Assembly (NCBI GenBank): GCA_024742695.1
Contig: JANSXY010000008.1
Location: 62,001 to 126,000 of the forward strand
Length of the DNA: 64,000 nt
Direction: 5' to 3'
From: Paracoccaceae bacterium
Lineage (GTDB): Bacteria > Pseudomonadota > Alphaproteobacteria > Rhodobacterales > Rhodobacteraceae
Shown: positions 1-8,886 of the stretch, piece by piece
How positions within the stretch are numbered: the first letter of the stretch is position 1
Layout: each line of letters opens with the position of its first letter
Notes under the pieces: generated by a model
Told to the model about the DNA's origin: nothing
Database searches by the model: none
What the model saw: the letters and a program-made list of their open reading frames with translations, nothing else
Made by a program: the position numbers and the translations under genes

Positions 1-400
1 CCATGTCGCGCCGGCCCTGCCGCCACAGCCAGTTCGCGATCCGATAGGCCTGCACCGCCTGGTAGCCCTTGAAGAACAGGATCGGCTGGATGAACCGGTG
101 GCAGGCCGGGTCACGGTCGTAGACCGCGACAAGATCGGCCCGCGCGGCCTGGCCCAGCGCGGGATCGGCGGCATAGGCCTCGTCGGCGATCTCGCGCAGG
201 ATCTGTTCGCTCATCTCGCCCGAGGCGAGCTTCAGCGAAAACCGGTAGGCCAGCGCCCGTTCCAGCGTCGGATGATGCAGCAGGCTGGAATGGATCAGCC
301 CGCCCAGAAGCGGTTCATCCTGCACCGCCGCCTCGCCCTCGGCCCGAATGCGCGACCACACCGGGTCCAGTTCCGCCAGCTTGCGTCTCGTCTCGGCCAT
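1..400 (-). CDS. cysE: Serine O-acetyltransferase CysE, N-terminal part (cut by window edge)
   Basis: Catalyses acetyl transfer from acetyl-CoA to L-serine, the first step of cysteine synthesis in the cytosol. The 133 visible residues match the alpha-helical N-terminal domain of CysE: an opening like LDPVWSRIRAEGE, then EAYAADPAL, a DRDPAC motif and FFKGYQAVQAYRIANWLW, which line up with the E. coli enzyme. The left-handed beta-helix with the catalytic His lies beyond base 1. The ATG at 398-400 has a GGAGG ribosome site 6 bases upstream. It lies 49 bases downstream of the GTA cluster on the same strand. The family call is secure; completeness of the gene cannot be judged. Confidence 0.9.
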   Translation of the reverse strand, partial: MAETRRKLAELDPVWSRIRAEGEAAVQDEPLLGGLIHSSLLHHPTLERALAYRFSLKLASGEMSEQILREIADEAYAADPALGQAARADLVAVYDRDPACHRFIQPILFFKGYQAVQAYRIANWLWRQGRRDM

Positions 401-449
401 GATGCCCTCCTGTCCGGCGACTGCGAGCCTATCACATAGGCGTTCGCGC

Positions 450-767
450 TTACAGGGGAAGGACGGGCGGCGCAATTCCCCGCCGTGCCGCCAGCCGTCC
501 CAGCACCCGAAGCAGCCCGTCAAGATAGCGCGGGTCGCACAGGAAGGCTTCCGCCGCCGCCCTACGGCTGCCCGCCCCGGCCCGCGCCGCCGCCGCCAGC
601 GTGCCATCGCCCCAGGCCGGATGCACGCGGCCCAGCCGCTTGCGAAAGCGATCCGCCGCCGCCGCACGGGCGAACATGCGATCCAGAGCCGCATCGCGCG
701 CCGCCACAGGCAGCGCCGCCAGCGCCAGCGCCGCCGCCTGCACATCGCCGATCAGAACCGGCCTCAT
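450..767 (-). CDS. Conserved small protein at the 3' end of the GTA cluster
   Basis: A 105-residue protein rich in Ala, Arg and Leu, with no signal peptide or membrane segment. Recognisable stretches are RPVLIGDVQAAALAL near the start and FRKRLGRVHPAWGDGTL in the middle. I recall similar short proteins at this position behind GTA g15 in other Rhodobacterales, but no function is known to me. Its ATG overlaps the stop of the preceding DUF2793 gene (ATGA at 764-767), so it is translated from the GTA message. It is followed 49 bases later by cysE. It could be an accessory GTA protein or a host gene that has joined the operon. Coding status is well supported by position and overlap; function is unknown. 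Confidence 0.75.
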   Translation of the reverse strand: MRPVLIGDVQAAALALAALPVAARDAALDRMFARAAAADRFRKRLGRVHPAWGDGTLAAAARAGAGSRRAAAEAFLCDPRYLDGLLRVLGRLAARRGIAPPVLPL

Positions 768-1474
768 GCGTCGGGCAGCAGCGTTTCCAGGTAATGCACC
801 GCCAGCCGTACCCGCCCCGCGTCGAAGCTGCCGCCCTCCGCCGTCAGCACCAGCGGCGCATCGGAGTAGTAGGTCATCGGCGCGCCCAGCATCCCGCGCC
901 CCCAGCTTCCCGCCGCAAGGCCAAGGCCCGTGCCGAACCGGTCTTCCGCGCCCGGCGTGCCGATCCGCCAGCCCGACAGCGTGCCGGTCAGCGCCTCGAC
1001 GACGCGCGCGGTCACGCCGATCACCATCGCGCCGGCCGGGATCACCACGCCGGTCATGGCGGTGCCGCCCGGCGCAAGCGCGTGCTCGCCCGCCACCAGC
1101 CCGGCTGCAAGGCCCGCACCGCTTTCCGACAGGGTCAGCGCCCCGGCCCGCCAGTCACTGCCATCGTGTATCGCCGCGCGGCCTTCGCCGGCCAGCCAGG
1201 CGGTCCAGCCGCGCGCCGGCGGGACGAAAGCCCAGCCGCCGCCCAGCGCCAGCGCCAGCCGCCCCGCCTGCCCGGCCCAGTCGCCGCCGGCACCCTCCGG
1301 CACCGCGTAAACCGTGCCCTCCGCCACGCCCTCCGGCGGCTCCGCCAGGTCACGGCCCGCGATCACCAGCGGCCACAACGCATCCAGCCGCGCGAAGGCC
1401 TCGTTCACCGTGACGTGTTTCTGCGCCTGCGCCGCCTGCACCAGCGGCAGCCCGATCCGTGCGGTTTCATCCAT
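764..1474 (-). CDS. DUF2793 domain protein, probable GTA spike or fibre component
   Basis: A 236-residue protein. Its first 30 residues carry the DUF2793 hallmark, LPLVQAAQAQKHVTVNEAF, after which come short beta-rich segments (AEGTVYAVP, GGGWAFVPPARGWTAWL) typical of this family. DUF2793 proteins occur in phage and GTA loci, and I recall a link to GTA head-spike or fibre proteins that bind the recipient cell; that assignment here is inference. The ATG at 1472-1474 overlaps the end of g15 by 8 bases, and its stop overlaps the next start, so it is co-translated with the tail genes. An upstream in-frame extension to 1582 lies inside g15 and was rejected. Confidence 0.82.
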   Translation of the reverse strand: MDETARIGLPLVQAAQAQKHVTVNEAFARLDALWPLVIAGRDLAEPPEGVAEGTVYAVPEGAGGDWAGQAGRLALALGGGWAFVPPARGWTAWLAGEGRAAIHDGSDWRAGALTLSESGAGLAAGLVAGEHALAPGGTAMTGVVIPAGAMVIGVTARVVEALTGTLSGWRIGTPGAEDRFGTGLGLAAGSWGRGMLGAPMTYYSDAPLVLTAEGGSFDAGRVRLAVHYLETLLPDA

Positions 1475-4400
1475 CGATCTCGATCCTCCCTGCGGGCCCC
1501 GGCCCATAGCTGTCCGACAGTTGCGCCACCTCGATCGTGCAGGCCCCGGCCGCGCCGTCCCCGGCCCGGTCTTCCGCGCCATAGTCCCAGGCAGGCCGGG
1601 TGACCTCGGCCCGCCGCACCTCCGCGCCGCCTACCAGAACGCGCACCAGGTAGGCCTCCCGCGCCTCGCCCAGCGGCACCTCCGGCCCCGCCCAGCTGTC
1701 GCCGCCGACCCGCGTGCGCCGCACCCAGGCCAGCCGCAGCCCGCCCGCCCCGTCCGGTCGCGCCCGCAGGTGACAGGGCGCATAGGGCCTGAGCCCGACG
1801 CCGCCAAAGGCGAGATCGACGGCGCGGTAGCTTGCATCCTCCGGCGGCGCCACCGCCGGGCCATAGCGGTAGCGGCGCAGCAGATCGCGCTCCGAGGCCA
1901 GCAGATCGATCTGCACCGCCGATCCGTCGAGCATCACCACCGTGCTGCCCGCCGGCCATTCCGGCGGCATGATTGCCTCGGTCCCCGCCTGCCCGCGCAA
2001 CAGCCGGTCCAGCCGCCAGGCCCCCACGCCCACAAGCTCCGCCACCGCGAACTGGATCACCTCCCACGTCGTGCCATCCCCGACCGCGGCCAGGTTTGCA
2101 CCGTTCAGAACATCGGGTTCGGGCCGCGACGACAGCGCGGCATCGAGCGTCAGCAACATGGGCGCGCCGCGCTGCCAGCGCCCCGGCGCGCCGGCCCGCA
2201 GCGGCGCGGCCAGCGTGCCGATCCGCGCCGCCCGCTCGACCACGGCGTTGAGCGAAAGCGCATCCTCGCTTGCCCCGGCGTAAACCGCCACGCGCCCCGG
2301 CCAGGGATCGGCCGCAACGGCGACATGCGGTGCATGCGGAACCTCGTCGCCGCGCAACAGCGGCAGGTCGAGGAATGCCGCGTCGACCGGCAGCGCCGCC
2401 GCCACCGCCACCGCCGGTGCAGGCGCGTCCGCCGCCACCGCCGCGCCGGCCACCGGCATCTCCTCGACCCGCGCCGCGGTGACGGTCAGCGCGGCATCCT
2501 GCTCCACCCGTTCGATCCGGAACCGCCGCACCGCACCCTCGTCCTCCTCCAGCGCGACGACATCGCCCGCCCCCAGCCAGGATTTCGAAGGTGGCAGACC
2601 AAAGCGCACCGTCTCGGCCGTCGCCACGCTTTCCGCCAGCCAGCGCGCCGCGATCCCCTGCGCTTCCTGCCCGGTCAGCAAGAGCGGCAGCTCGCTGTCG
2701 GCGACATCGGCGCCGCCGGCATCGGCCCGGATCGCTTCCGCCACCGCCGGCGGCAGGTCGCCGCCATCGGCCACATAGGTCAGCCGTACCCGCCCCGGAA
2801 CCGCGTCGGGGCCCGCGCGCACGGCGGTCAGCGCGGTCTCCGCCCCTTCCGGCAGCGCCAGGTCGTCGCCCGACAGCACCGCGTCGGGCCGTCCGCCGCG
2901 CATCCGGAACACGATCCGCCCGTCCCGTTCGGCCGCGTCGAACCCGTAAGCCAGCATCAAGGGCTGCAACGCCGCCCGCGCCGTCGTGACGCCGGAAACC
3001 GTGTAACCCCGCACGATGCCCCACAGGCCCGAAACGTCGATCTCCCTCAGCCCCGCCGCGGCGCAGATTTCCGCCACCACGGCGGCCAGCGGCTGCAGGG
3101 TGGCGCGGCCGTTCAGCCAATGGCCCAGCGCGTGATTGGCCCCATCCGACCACAGCCCCCGGTCGTTCGGAAACCGCGGCCAGGGCCGGCTGTCATAGGC
3201 CCAGACATGGATACGCCCGGTATCCACCATCCGCCCTCCGTAGGCGCCCGACACCGGGTTGTTCGCGTCCGCGTCCCAGTGGTCCAGCATCGCCCGCAGA
3301 TACTGGTGCTGGATCAGGTCGTCGCGCAGGCCGGTGGAAAACGGCGGCACCGCGGACTCGGACGATTTCGGATCGACGAACAGGTTCGGCGCATTCGTCC
3401 CCTTGTCGACCGCCGGGCAGCCGATCTCGGTGAACCAGATCGGCTTGGCGCCGGCCTGCCAGGCCGTCGGCCCGGCCTGCCGCACCCCGCCGATGCGCTC
3501 GTGATGGGCATTGCCCCACCACGACCGGATGTCCTTCGTGCGCCAGACCCAGGGCTCGCCATGCGCGCCATCCTCGATCGGGCTTCGGATCTGCGCCGCC
3601 CGGTCGGCGTCCGAGGCGTAGTACCAGTCGAAATACTCGCCGCCGGCGACATTCGCATCGAGGTAGCCCGGATCGTGGATCGCGGCCCAGCCCGCCCGGG
3701 CATCGGCATGATCCGCGCCCTCGCGCCAGTCCGACAGCGGCAGGTAGTTGTCGATCCCCACGAAATCCACCGCCGGATCGGCCCAGAGCGGATCGAGCGG
3801 AAAGCGCAGATCGCCCTCGGGCGTCCGGTAGCCGCCGTATTCCGTCCAGTCCGCCGCATAGCCGATCCGGCAGTCGGGGCCGAGGATCGCGCGCACCTCC
3901 GCCGCCAGCGCCCGCAGTTCCGCCACCGCCGGAAAGCCGCCGTCCGCGCCCCGGATCCGCGTCAGCCCCACGAATTCCGACCCGATGCAGAACCCGTCGA
4001 TGCCGCCCGCCTCGGCACAAAGCCGCGCGTAGTGCAGGATGAAATCGCGAAAGCCCCACGCGCCCGCGAAGAAGGCCGCGACCTCGGCATCGGCCGCCGC
4101 CGTCCCGTCCACCGTGCCCGGCCGCCCCGGCGCGACCGAGCAGGTGATCCGCCCGCGCCACGGCAGCCTTGCCTGCTCCGCCCCGCCCCAGGGATCGGCC
4201 AGGCCGTTGCCCGGCATCTGCTCCATCAGAACGAACGGATAGAAGATCACGCTCAACCCTGCGGCCCTCTGCGCCCGGATCGCCTCGATCACCGCCGTAT
4301 CCGCCGGCGTCGCGCCATAGACCGGCCGGCCCTCCAGCCGCGGCACCTCGCCCGCCGCCGCGCGGCTCAGCCCGGCGACCCGCCAGGCCATCTCCGCGCC

Positions 4401-5324
4401 CTCCTGGCCGCGAAACTCCACCCTCGGCCGAATCCGGCACCGGCCGCAGCGCAGATCGTCGCCGAACCAGCAGATCACGAAAACGCTGGATCGCACCGCT
4501 GGCAGTTCCTCGCCCAGCACGTCCATCGCCAGCGCGAAATCGGTCTGCGGCCCCGGCGCGTTGCGGTTGGCGCCGCGGTAGCGGCCCGGCCCGTCACGAT
4601 AGCTCACCGGCGTCGTGGCCACGGCGTATTCCCCTGTGCCCGGGATCAGCGCCACGCCCCGGATCGACCGGTCCAGCCCGCGCACGATCCCCTCGGGCGG
4701 ATCGGCGGCGCGCACCACCTCGAAGCTGAACTGCGGCACCCGGTTGCCGAACCGCTCCAGCATCAGATCCTCGATCACCACGTAGGCGGTGCCGCGATAG
4801 GCCGGCGCCATGCCCGCGCCCTGCACCGCCTCGATCTTCGGATCGGGCGCCTGATCGGCGCTGCCGGCATAGACCCGCATCGCGATCTCCTCGGGGCCCA
4901 GCTCGACCCCGTCGGCCCAGACCCGCCCGACCCGCAGGATCGGCCCCTCGCACAGCGCCAGCGCCAGCGACACGGAATAGCCGTAACGCGTCACGCTCTG
5001 CCGCGGCGCACCCTTGCCGCCGCCCGCGGTCTCGGTCGTCGCATGTTCGACGAAGCGGGTGGCCCAGATCACCTGCCCGGCCAGCCGCGCGGTGCCCCAG
5101 ATCCGCGGCACCGGCGCGCCCTCGCCCGCAGTCGACAGATGAAACCGGTCGATCCGCCCGGTCTCCACCGCGCCGCTGCCCTGGCCGAGCAGGCGGGCAT
5201 CGATCGCCCGGCCCAGGGTCGCACCCACCGCCCGGCCGATCACCGCCCCCGACAGGCCGAGGATCGACCCGCCGACGCCCGCGCCCAACGCGGAGCCGGC
5301 GGCCGACAGAAGGATCGTCGCCAT
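1467..5324 (-). CDS. GTA g15, baseplate megatron with TIM-barrel-like domain
   Basis: A 1285-residue protein, close to the size of R. capsulatus g15. It starts MATILLSAAGSALGAG, a glycine-rich helical opening seen in this family. Residues about 350-640 form the GTA TIM-barrel-like domain, with a glycosidase-like end motif WFTEIGCPAVDKG. The rest matches phage tail protein domains, and the C-terminal part (YVADGGDLPP, then the long beta-rich region) resembles the Rcc01698-like C-terminus. In RcGTA this protein closes the tail tip and takes part in DNA entry. The start at 5324 is 2 bases after the g14 stop and has AAGGAGG upstream; a longer frame to 5768 is only a shadow of g14. The TIM barrel may act on cell-surface glycans, which is inferred. 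Confidence 0.93.
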   Translation of the reverse strand: MATILLSAAGSALGAGVGGSILGLSGAVIGRAVGATLGRAIDARLLGQGSGAVETGRIDRFHLSTAGEGAPVPRIWGTARLAGQVIWATRFVEHATTETAGGGKGAPRQSVTRYGYSVSLALALCEGPILRVGRVWADGVELGPEEIAMRVYAGSADQAPDPKIEAVQGAGMAPAYRGTAYVVIEDLMLERFGNRVPQFSFEVVRAADPPEGIVRGLDRSIRGVALIPGTGEYAVATTPVSYRDGPGRYRGANRNAPGPQTDFALAMDVLGEELPAVRSSVFVICWFGDDLRCGRCRIRPRVEFRGQEGAEMAWRVAGLSRAAAGEVPRLEGRPVYGATPADTAVIEAIRAQRAAGLSVIFYPFVLMEQMPGNGLADPWGGAEQARLPWRGRITCSVAPGRPGTVDGTAAADAEVAAFFAGAWGFRDFILHYARLCAEAGGIDGFCIGSEFVGLTRIRGADGGFPAVAELRALAAEVRAILGPDCRIGYAADWTEYGGYRTPEGDLRFPLDPLWADPAVDFVGIDNYLPLSDWREGADHADARAGWAAIHDPGYLDANVAGGEYFDWYYASDADRAAQIRSPIEDGAHGEPWVWRTKDIRSWWGNAHHERIGGVRQAGPTAWQAGAKPIWFTEIGCPAVDKGTNAPNLFVDPKSSESAVPPFSTGLRDDLIQHQYLRAMLDHWDADANNPVSGAYGGRMVDTGRIHVWAYDSRPWPRFPNDRGLWSDGANHALGHWLNGRATLQPLAAVVAEICAAAGLREIDVSGLWGIVRGYTVSGVTTARAALQPLMLAYGFDAAERDGRIVFRMRGGRPDAVLSGDDLALPEGAETALTAVRAGPDAVPGRVRLTYVADGGDLPPAVAEAIRADAGGADVADSELPLLLTGQEAQGIAARWLAESVATAETVRFGLPPSKSWLGAGDVVALEEDEGAVRRFRIERVEQDAALTVTAARVEEMPVAGAAVAADAPAPAVAVAAALPVDAAFLDLPLLRGDEVPHAPHVAVAADPWPGRVAVYAGASEDALSLNAVVERAARIGTLAAPLRAGAPGRWQRGAPMLLTLDAALSSRPEPDVLNGANLAAVGDGTTWEVIQFAVAELVGVGAWRLDRLLRGQAGTEAIMPPEWPAGSTVVMLDGSAVQIDLLASERDLLRRYRYGPAVAPPEDASYRAVDLAFGGVGLRPYAPCHLRARPDGAGGLRLAWVRRTRVGGDSWAGPEVPLGEAREAYLVRVLVGGAEVRRAEVTRPAWDYGAEDRAGDGAAGACTIEVAQLSDSYGPGPAGRIEIDG

Positions 5325-5326
5325 TC

Positions 5327-5749
5327 TCAGCCCTCCTTGGGAAACCCGAACCGCGCCACCACGCGCCGCGCCCAGGGCGGCGTCAGCGCGCTCTCCACCA
5401 CGCCATGCCCGCTGTAGGCATGCACGAACCGCCCCCGCCCGGTCGCGATGCCCAGGTGCTTGGCCACCGCGCCGGCGCGCATCCGGAACAGCAGCACCTC
5501 GCCGGCACCGATCCTGCCCGGCCCGCGCGGCTCCAGATGCCGCCGCGCCGCGGCCCACAACCGTTCCTCGCCGCCCACCTCCGACCAGTCCGGGCCATAG
5601 GCCGGCACCGGCTCCGGCTCGGTCCCATGAACCTCGCGCCAGACCCCGAGCACGAGGCCCAGGCAATCGCAGCCCGCCCCGCGGCAGGAAGCGCCATGGC
5701 GGTAGGGCGTGCCGATCCAGCCGCGCGCCGCCGTGACCACCCGGTTCAT
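5327..5749 (-). CDS. GTA g14, NlpC/P60 cell-wall peptidase
   Basis: A 140-residue NlpC/P60 cysteine peptidase of the phage-associated type. The catalytic Cys29 lies in GCDCLGLV and the His98 in AKHLGIA, with the conserved GEVLLFRM strand between them. In GTAs this enzyme sits in the tail and is thought to cut peptide cross-links in the recipient cell wall. The ATG at 5747-5749 overlaps the g13 stop (ATGA), and g15 follows after 2 bases. The extra Cys residues near the active site (SCRGAGCDC) are typical of this subfamily. Confidence 0.93.
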   Translation of the reverse strand: MNRVVTAARGWIGTPYRHGASCRGAGCDCLGLVLGVWREVHGTEPEPVPAYGPDWSEVGGEERLWAAARRHLEPRGPGRIGAGEVLLFRMRAGAVAKHLGIATGRGRFVHAYSGHGVVESALTPPWARRVVARFGFPKEG

Positions 5750-6630
5750 TGCCGCAGCGCCCCGCCATCGCGCCGCGCGGTGCGCGCCGGCACCGTCAGC
5801 AGCCAATCCTCGCCCGGCACATGCGGGAAGCCACGGAAATTCAGGATATTGCCGAATTTCTCGCGGCAGGTCTCCGCCCGCCTGTCGCATCCGGCAACCA
5901 GCGTGACCGGATCGCCCGCCACCAGCGCGGCATCGACCCCCTGCCACAGCTCGACCCGGCGCAACCCGCCATCCTCGACCCGGTCGCTGCGGATCGCCGC
6001 CATCAGCCCCGCCGCCGCCCCGCCGGTAACCTGCACCAGCCCCTCGGCGAACCAGCCGGTCCCGGCCGTCCCGGCGCCGGAGACGAGCATCTGCCGCCCG
6101 CCCTCCAGCCCGGCCACCGTCGCCGCCACCCGCAGCCCCGGCGCCGCCAGATCGACGCCACAGGCCGCATCGCCCAGAACCGCCGGGCAGCGCGCCTGGT
6201 ACAGCCGGCCCTGCGGCCGGTTCAGCGCTTCCGCCAGCCCGCGCAACTCGGCGGTGAAGGCCGCGCCCTGCCGGGTGATCTCGCCCAGCGTTCCGCGAAA
6301 CCGCAGCACGCGCCGCTCCGGTTCGGGCCAGTCGACGGCCCAAAGCCGCACCTCCGCCCCGTCCCAGCGCCCGGCGCGGATATCGGCCTCGGTGATCGCC
6401 GCGTCGCTCAGCGCCCCCATCGCCTCGGCATTGTCCACCGCGAGGCCGGTTCCGAAGGCCAGCGCGCTCAGCGCCGTGCCGCTTTCGGGCCGAAACGCGA
6501 TCCCCTCGAAGCTCAGCGCCCGGTCGTGATCGGTGAAGCCCAGCGTCAGCCCGTCGCGGCGGGTCAGCGCCAGGCAGCGCACGACCGTGGTCGTCGGGCC
6601 CTGAAGATGCGCGTGGCCCTCCGCCGTCAT
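5746..6630 (-). CDS. GTA g13, DUF2163 baseplate hub protein
   Basis: A 294-residue protein with the DUF2163/phage BR0599 domain. The N-terminal half begins with ATVVRCLAL-like strands and TRRDGLTLGFTDHDR, and the C-terminal end carries CDRRAETCREKFGN followed by FRGFPHVPGEDWL, the family signature. Cys pairs (CPAVLGDAACG and CDRRAETC) could bind a metal cluster; an iron-sulfur cluster has been reported for the RcGTA hub, so this is plausible but not shown here. It overlaps g12 and g14 by 4 bases each. The call is secure from order and motif. Confidence 0.92.
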   Translation of the reverse strand: MTAEGHAHLQGPTTTVVRCLALTRRDGLTLGFTDHDRALSFEGIAFRPESGTALSALAFGTGLAVDNAEAMGALSDAAITEADIRAGRWDGAEVRLWAVDWPEPERRVLRFRGTLGEITRQGAAFTAELRGLAEALNRPQGRLYQARCPAVLGDAACGVDLAAPGLRVAATVAGLEGGRQMLVSGAGTAGTGWFAEGLVQVTGGAAAGLMAAIRSDRVEDGGLRRVELWQGVDAALVAGDPVTLVAGCDRRAETCREKFGNILNFRGFPHVPGEDWLLTVPARTARRDGGALRQ

Positions 6631-7259
6631 AGCCGGATCTCCACGACCGGAACCCGCGGTACCTCGCCGGCCTGGAACGAGGCGACGGACACTTCGATCC
6701 GGTCGGTGTCGAACCGCACCGGCACATCGAACTCGAACCCGGCCGTCACGGTCCCGCCCGCCGCAGGCGGCACGGCGAAGGTCACCGTCCCTGTCGCAGG
6801 GTCGACCTCGAAATCGGCGCCCTCAAGCAGTGCGGCCCCGTCCAGCGCCACCTGAACCGTGCCGGTGACCGGCTTCGCGATCGGTCGGCGGACAGACGCC
6901 GCCCCCGATCGGTAGGTCTTCGCCAGACCGAACGTCACCGAGAGGCCATCGCCGATCCCCAGCACCTGATCCGCCGGCCCGGGAGGCCGGCCCGGCGGGC
7001 CGGAGCGGTGATCGGCCCAGTCCTTCCAGCGAAACCCGTGAAGCCGGCCGCGCCGCGCCTCGAAGAACGCCAGCAACTCGGCGATGTCGGTCAGGCTCGA
7101 CAGGCCCACCCCCGCGTCATAGTGGCGGCGCGATTGCGCCCAGGGCGCGTTGCGCGCCTCATGACCATTGGCCAGCGTCACGATCTCGGTGCGCCAGGCC
7201 GGCCCGCCGGCCGAGCCAAGACTCAGCCGCGGCGGAAACCGCACATCATGGAAACCCAT
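6627..7259 (-). CDS. GTA g12, DUF2460 distal tail protein
   Basis: A 210-residue protein starting MGFHDVRFPPRLSLGSAGG, the diagnostic opening of DUF2460 (TIGR02217) phage proteins. The middle contains LLAFFEARRGRLHGFRWKDWADH, also conserved, and the C-terminus is a run of beta strands (GTVTAGFEFDVPVRFDTDRI). In GTA particles it forms the distal tail ring joining tube to baseplate. The start at 7259 fits the family; the in-frame extension to 7364 has no family match. It follows g11 after 7 bases and overlaps g13 by 4. Confidence 0.92.
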   Translation of the reverse strand: MGFHDVRFPPRLSLGSAGGPAWRTEIVTLANGHEARNAPWAQSRRHYDAGVGLSSLTDIAELLAFFEARRGRLHGFRWKDWADHRSGPPGRPPGPADQVLGIGDGLSVTFGLAKTYRSGAASVRRPIAKPVTGTVQVALDGAALLEGADFEVDPATGTVTFAVPPAAGGTVTAGFEFDVPVRFDTDRIEVSVASFQAGEVPRVPVVEIRL

Positions 7260-7266
7260 CTGTCCC

Positions 7267-7932
7267 TCAGTTGTTGCGCTGACCCCGCGCGACCAGCCGC
7301 GCGAGTTCGGTCGCGATCTGCCCCTGCGCGCGGGCGAACCCCGCGGTGTCCGGCGTCGTGACATTGATCACCACCGACACCGGCCGCCCGGCCGCGCCGG
7401 CCGCGGCCCGCACGCCCAGCCGCCCGTCGTCGCCCCGCGCCAGCGGCAGGATCGCCTCCGGCCCGGCCTCGCCCATCAGGCCCAGCCGCCCCCCCGCCAT
7501 CGGAAACGCCGTGGGCCCCTGCACCACGCCGCCGTTGGCGAACGGCATCACCCGGCCCCGGCTGAAGGCCGCGCCTTGCGCGAACCCGCCGCCGAACAGG
7601 CCCGCCACGCCCTCCGCCAGCGCCGAACCCAGGGCGGTCTGCACCGGCTTCATCGCCATCGAATAGACGTTGTCGGCCATGCTCGCCGCCAGCCCCTTCA
7701 GCGCGTCCGACAGCCGCATCCCGTCGAACACCACGCCGTCGAAGGCCCGCCTCAGCCCCGATCCGAAACCCGCGGAAAGACCGGCCACCTCGCGCCCGGT
7801 CAGCGCCACGCTTCGGCCCAGCCGTCCCACCTCGTCCGCGAAGGCCCCGGTCATCCCCTGCGCCCCGTCCAGCGCGCGTTCCAGCGCCGCGGCCTGGTCG
7901 GCGAGGTCGTCCAATCCCTCGATCTCACGCAT
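7267..7932 (-). CDS. GTA g11, short tail tape measure protein
   Basis: A 221-residue tape measure protein. It opens with a heptad-like helical segment (LDDLADQAAALERALDGAQ), has a central alanine/glycine-rich helical stretch and ends in the GGVVQGPTAFPMAGGRLGLMGEAGPEAILPL pattern (residues about 130-165), common at the C-terminal part of phage tape measures. Its short length matches the short tail of RcGTA. The ATG at 7930-7932 overlaps g10.1 by 8 bases. Confidence 0.9.
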   Translation of the reverse strand: MREIEGLDDLADQAAALERALDGAQGMTGAFADEVGRLGRSVALTGREVAGLSAGFGSGLRRAFDGVVFDGMRLSDALKGLAASMADNVYSMAMKPVQTALGSALAEGVAGLFGGGFAQGAAFSRGRVMPFANGGVVQGPTAFPMAGGRLGLMGEAGPEAILPLARGDDGRLGVRAAAGAAGRPVSVVINVTTPDTAGFARAQGQIATELARLVARGQRNN

Positions 7933-8134
7933 CCCGTGCCTCCCTGCCCCGGTCCGGATAGGCCCGCTCCAGCGCCGCCAGCGCCGCACGCCCCAACGGC
8001 GCCGGCCCGCCACCCTGGCGCAGCATCAGCGTCAGCTCGGCCGGGGTCAGCGCCCAGAACTCCGCCGGCCGCAACCCCAGCCTGCCCAGCCCGGCGCGCA
8101 TCAGCGCGGGCCAGTCCGTGCCCGCCCCGCTCAT
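7925..8134 (-). CDS. GTA g10.1, tail assembly chaperone (TIGR02216 type)
   Basis: A 69-residue protein containing DWPALMRAGLGRLGLRPAEFW and LTPAELTLMLRQGGG, the signature of the small phage family TIGR02216 (tail assembly chaperone). It sits between g10 and the tape measure gene, where tail chaperone pairs are usually encoded. The start overlaps the g10 stop (ATGA) and the stop overlaps the g11 start by 8 bases. The usual translational frameshift between two chaperone frames is not evident; these look like two separate genes. Confidence 0.88.
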   Translation of the reverse strand: MSGAGTDWPALMRAGLGRLGLRPAEFWALTPAELTLMLRQGGGPAPLGRAALAALERAYPDRGREARDA

Positions 8135-8457
8135 CGCCCCACCTCCTCCGGCAGCGCGAAGGCCCGCGCCAACAGCGCCGCCGCCGCCCGTGCCGCGCCC
8201 ACCGGCCCGCCGCCGATCTCCGCCCGGCCCAGCGCCGCCGCGTCGCCCGCCCAGCCCGCCGCGCGCAACCCGGCCAGCAGCACCGCCAGCACATCGCGCG
8301 CCGAATAGCCGCCGGTCTCGAACCTCTCGGCCAGCGCGACAAGGCTGTCCGCGCCCAGCGCCGCCTCCAGGTCCGCCAGCGCGCCCAGGCTCAGCCGCGC
8401 CGGCCAGACCCGCCCGTCGATCTCGATATCGACCTCGCCCCGCCACGGATTGCCCAT
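8131..8457 (-). CDS. GTA g10, tail assembly chaperone-like protein
   Basis: A 108-residue member of the GTA gp10 family. It opens NPWRGEVDIEIDGRVWPARLSLGALADLEAAL, strands followed by a helix, which is the family pattern, and continues as an alanine-rich helical domain ending LPEEVGR. It lies directly between the tail tube gene and g10.1, consistent with a role in tail assembly. The start codon shares one base with the g9 stop (TGATG) and the stop overlaps g10.1. The exact role in particles is inferred from position. Confidence 0.88.
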   Translation of the reverse strand: MGNPWRGEVDIEIDGRVWPARLSLGALADLEAALGADSLVALAERFETGGYSARDVLAVLLAGLRAAGWAGDAAALGRAEIGGGPVGAARAAAALLARAFALPEEVGR

Positions 8458-8870
8458 CAGATCCCCGTGAAGCCCAGCGCCCCGGCCGAAGCCAGGCTCA
8501 TCTCGTAGGTCGCCTCGCCGTCATGGCTGCCGGCATAGTCCAGTGCCGCGATCTGGAACGGCCCCTCGACGATCCCGAAATCGGGGATGATCACCTGGAA
8601 GGCCGGGATCTCCCCGGAGAAGAACACCGCCCGTGCCCGTGCATCGGCCTCGGCATCCCTGAACACCCCCGATCCCGTCACCGCGGCCGACCGCACGCCC
8701 GCCCCGGCCAGAAGCTCGCGCCACCCGCCCGCGCTCTCCAGGCTCGTCGCATCGACCGTCTCCGCGTTGAAGCTGATCCGCGTGGCGCGTAGCCCCGCCA
8801 GGGTCTGGAACTCTCCGCCCCCGGTCAGGTCGATCTTGATCAGCAGATCCTTGCCGTTCTGTGCCGCCAT
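8457..8870 (-). CDS. GTA g9, major tail tube protein (TP901-1 family)
   Basis: A 137-residue tail tube protein. The opening NGKDLLIKID followed by LAGLRATRISFNAETVDATS, the central GWRELLAGAGVRSAAVTGSG and the late DYAGSHDGEATYEMSLASAG match the TP901-1 major tail protein family. It polymerises as rings to form the tail. It follows g8 after 16 bases, with AGAACGGAGAGCGAG upstream as a ribosome site. The gene is intact and of normal length. Confidence 0.92.
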   Translation of the reverse strand: MAAQNGKDLLIKIDLTGGGEFQTLAGLRATRISFNAETVDATSLESAGGWRELLAGAGVRSAAVTGSGVFRDAEADARARAVFFSGEIPAFQVIIPDFGIVEGPFQIAALDYAGSHDGEATYEMSLASAGALGFTGI

Positions 8871-8886
8871 CTCGCTCTCCGTTCTC

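Noticed and set aside
1314-5417. Very long open frame on the plus strand opposite GTA g15
   Set aside because: It has no recognisable protein sequence, is Arg/Pro-rich as expected for the reverse of a high-GC gene, and the opposite strand encodes a complete GTA megatron.
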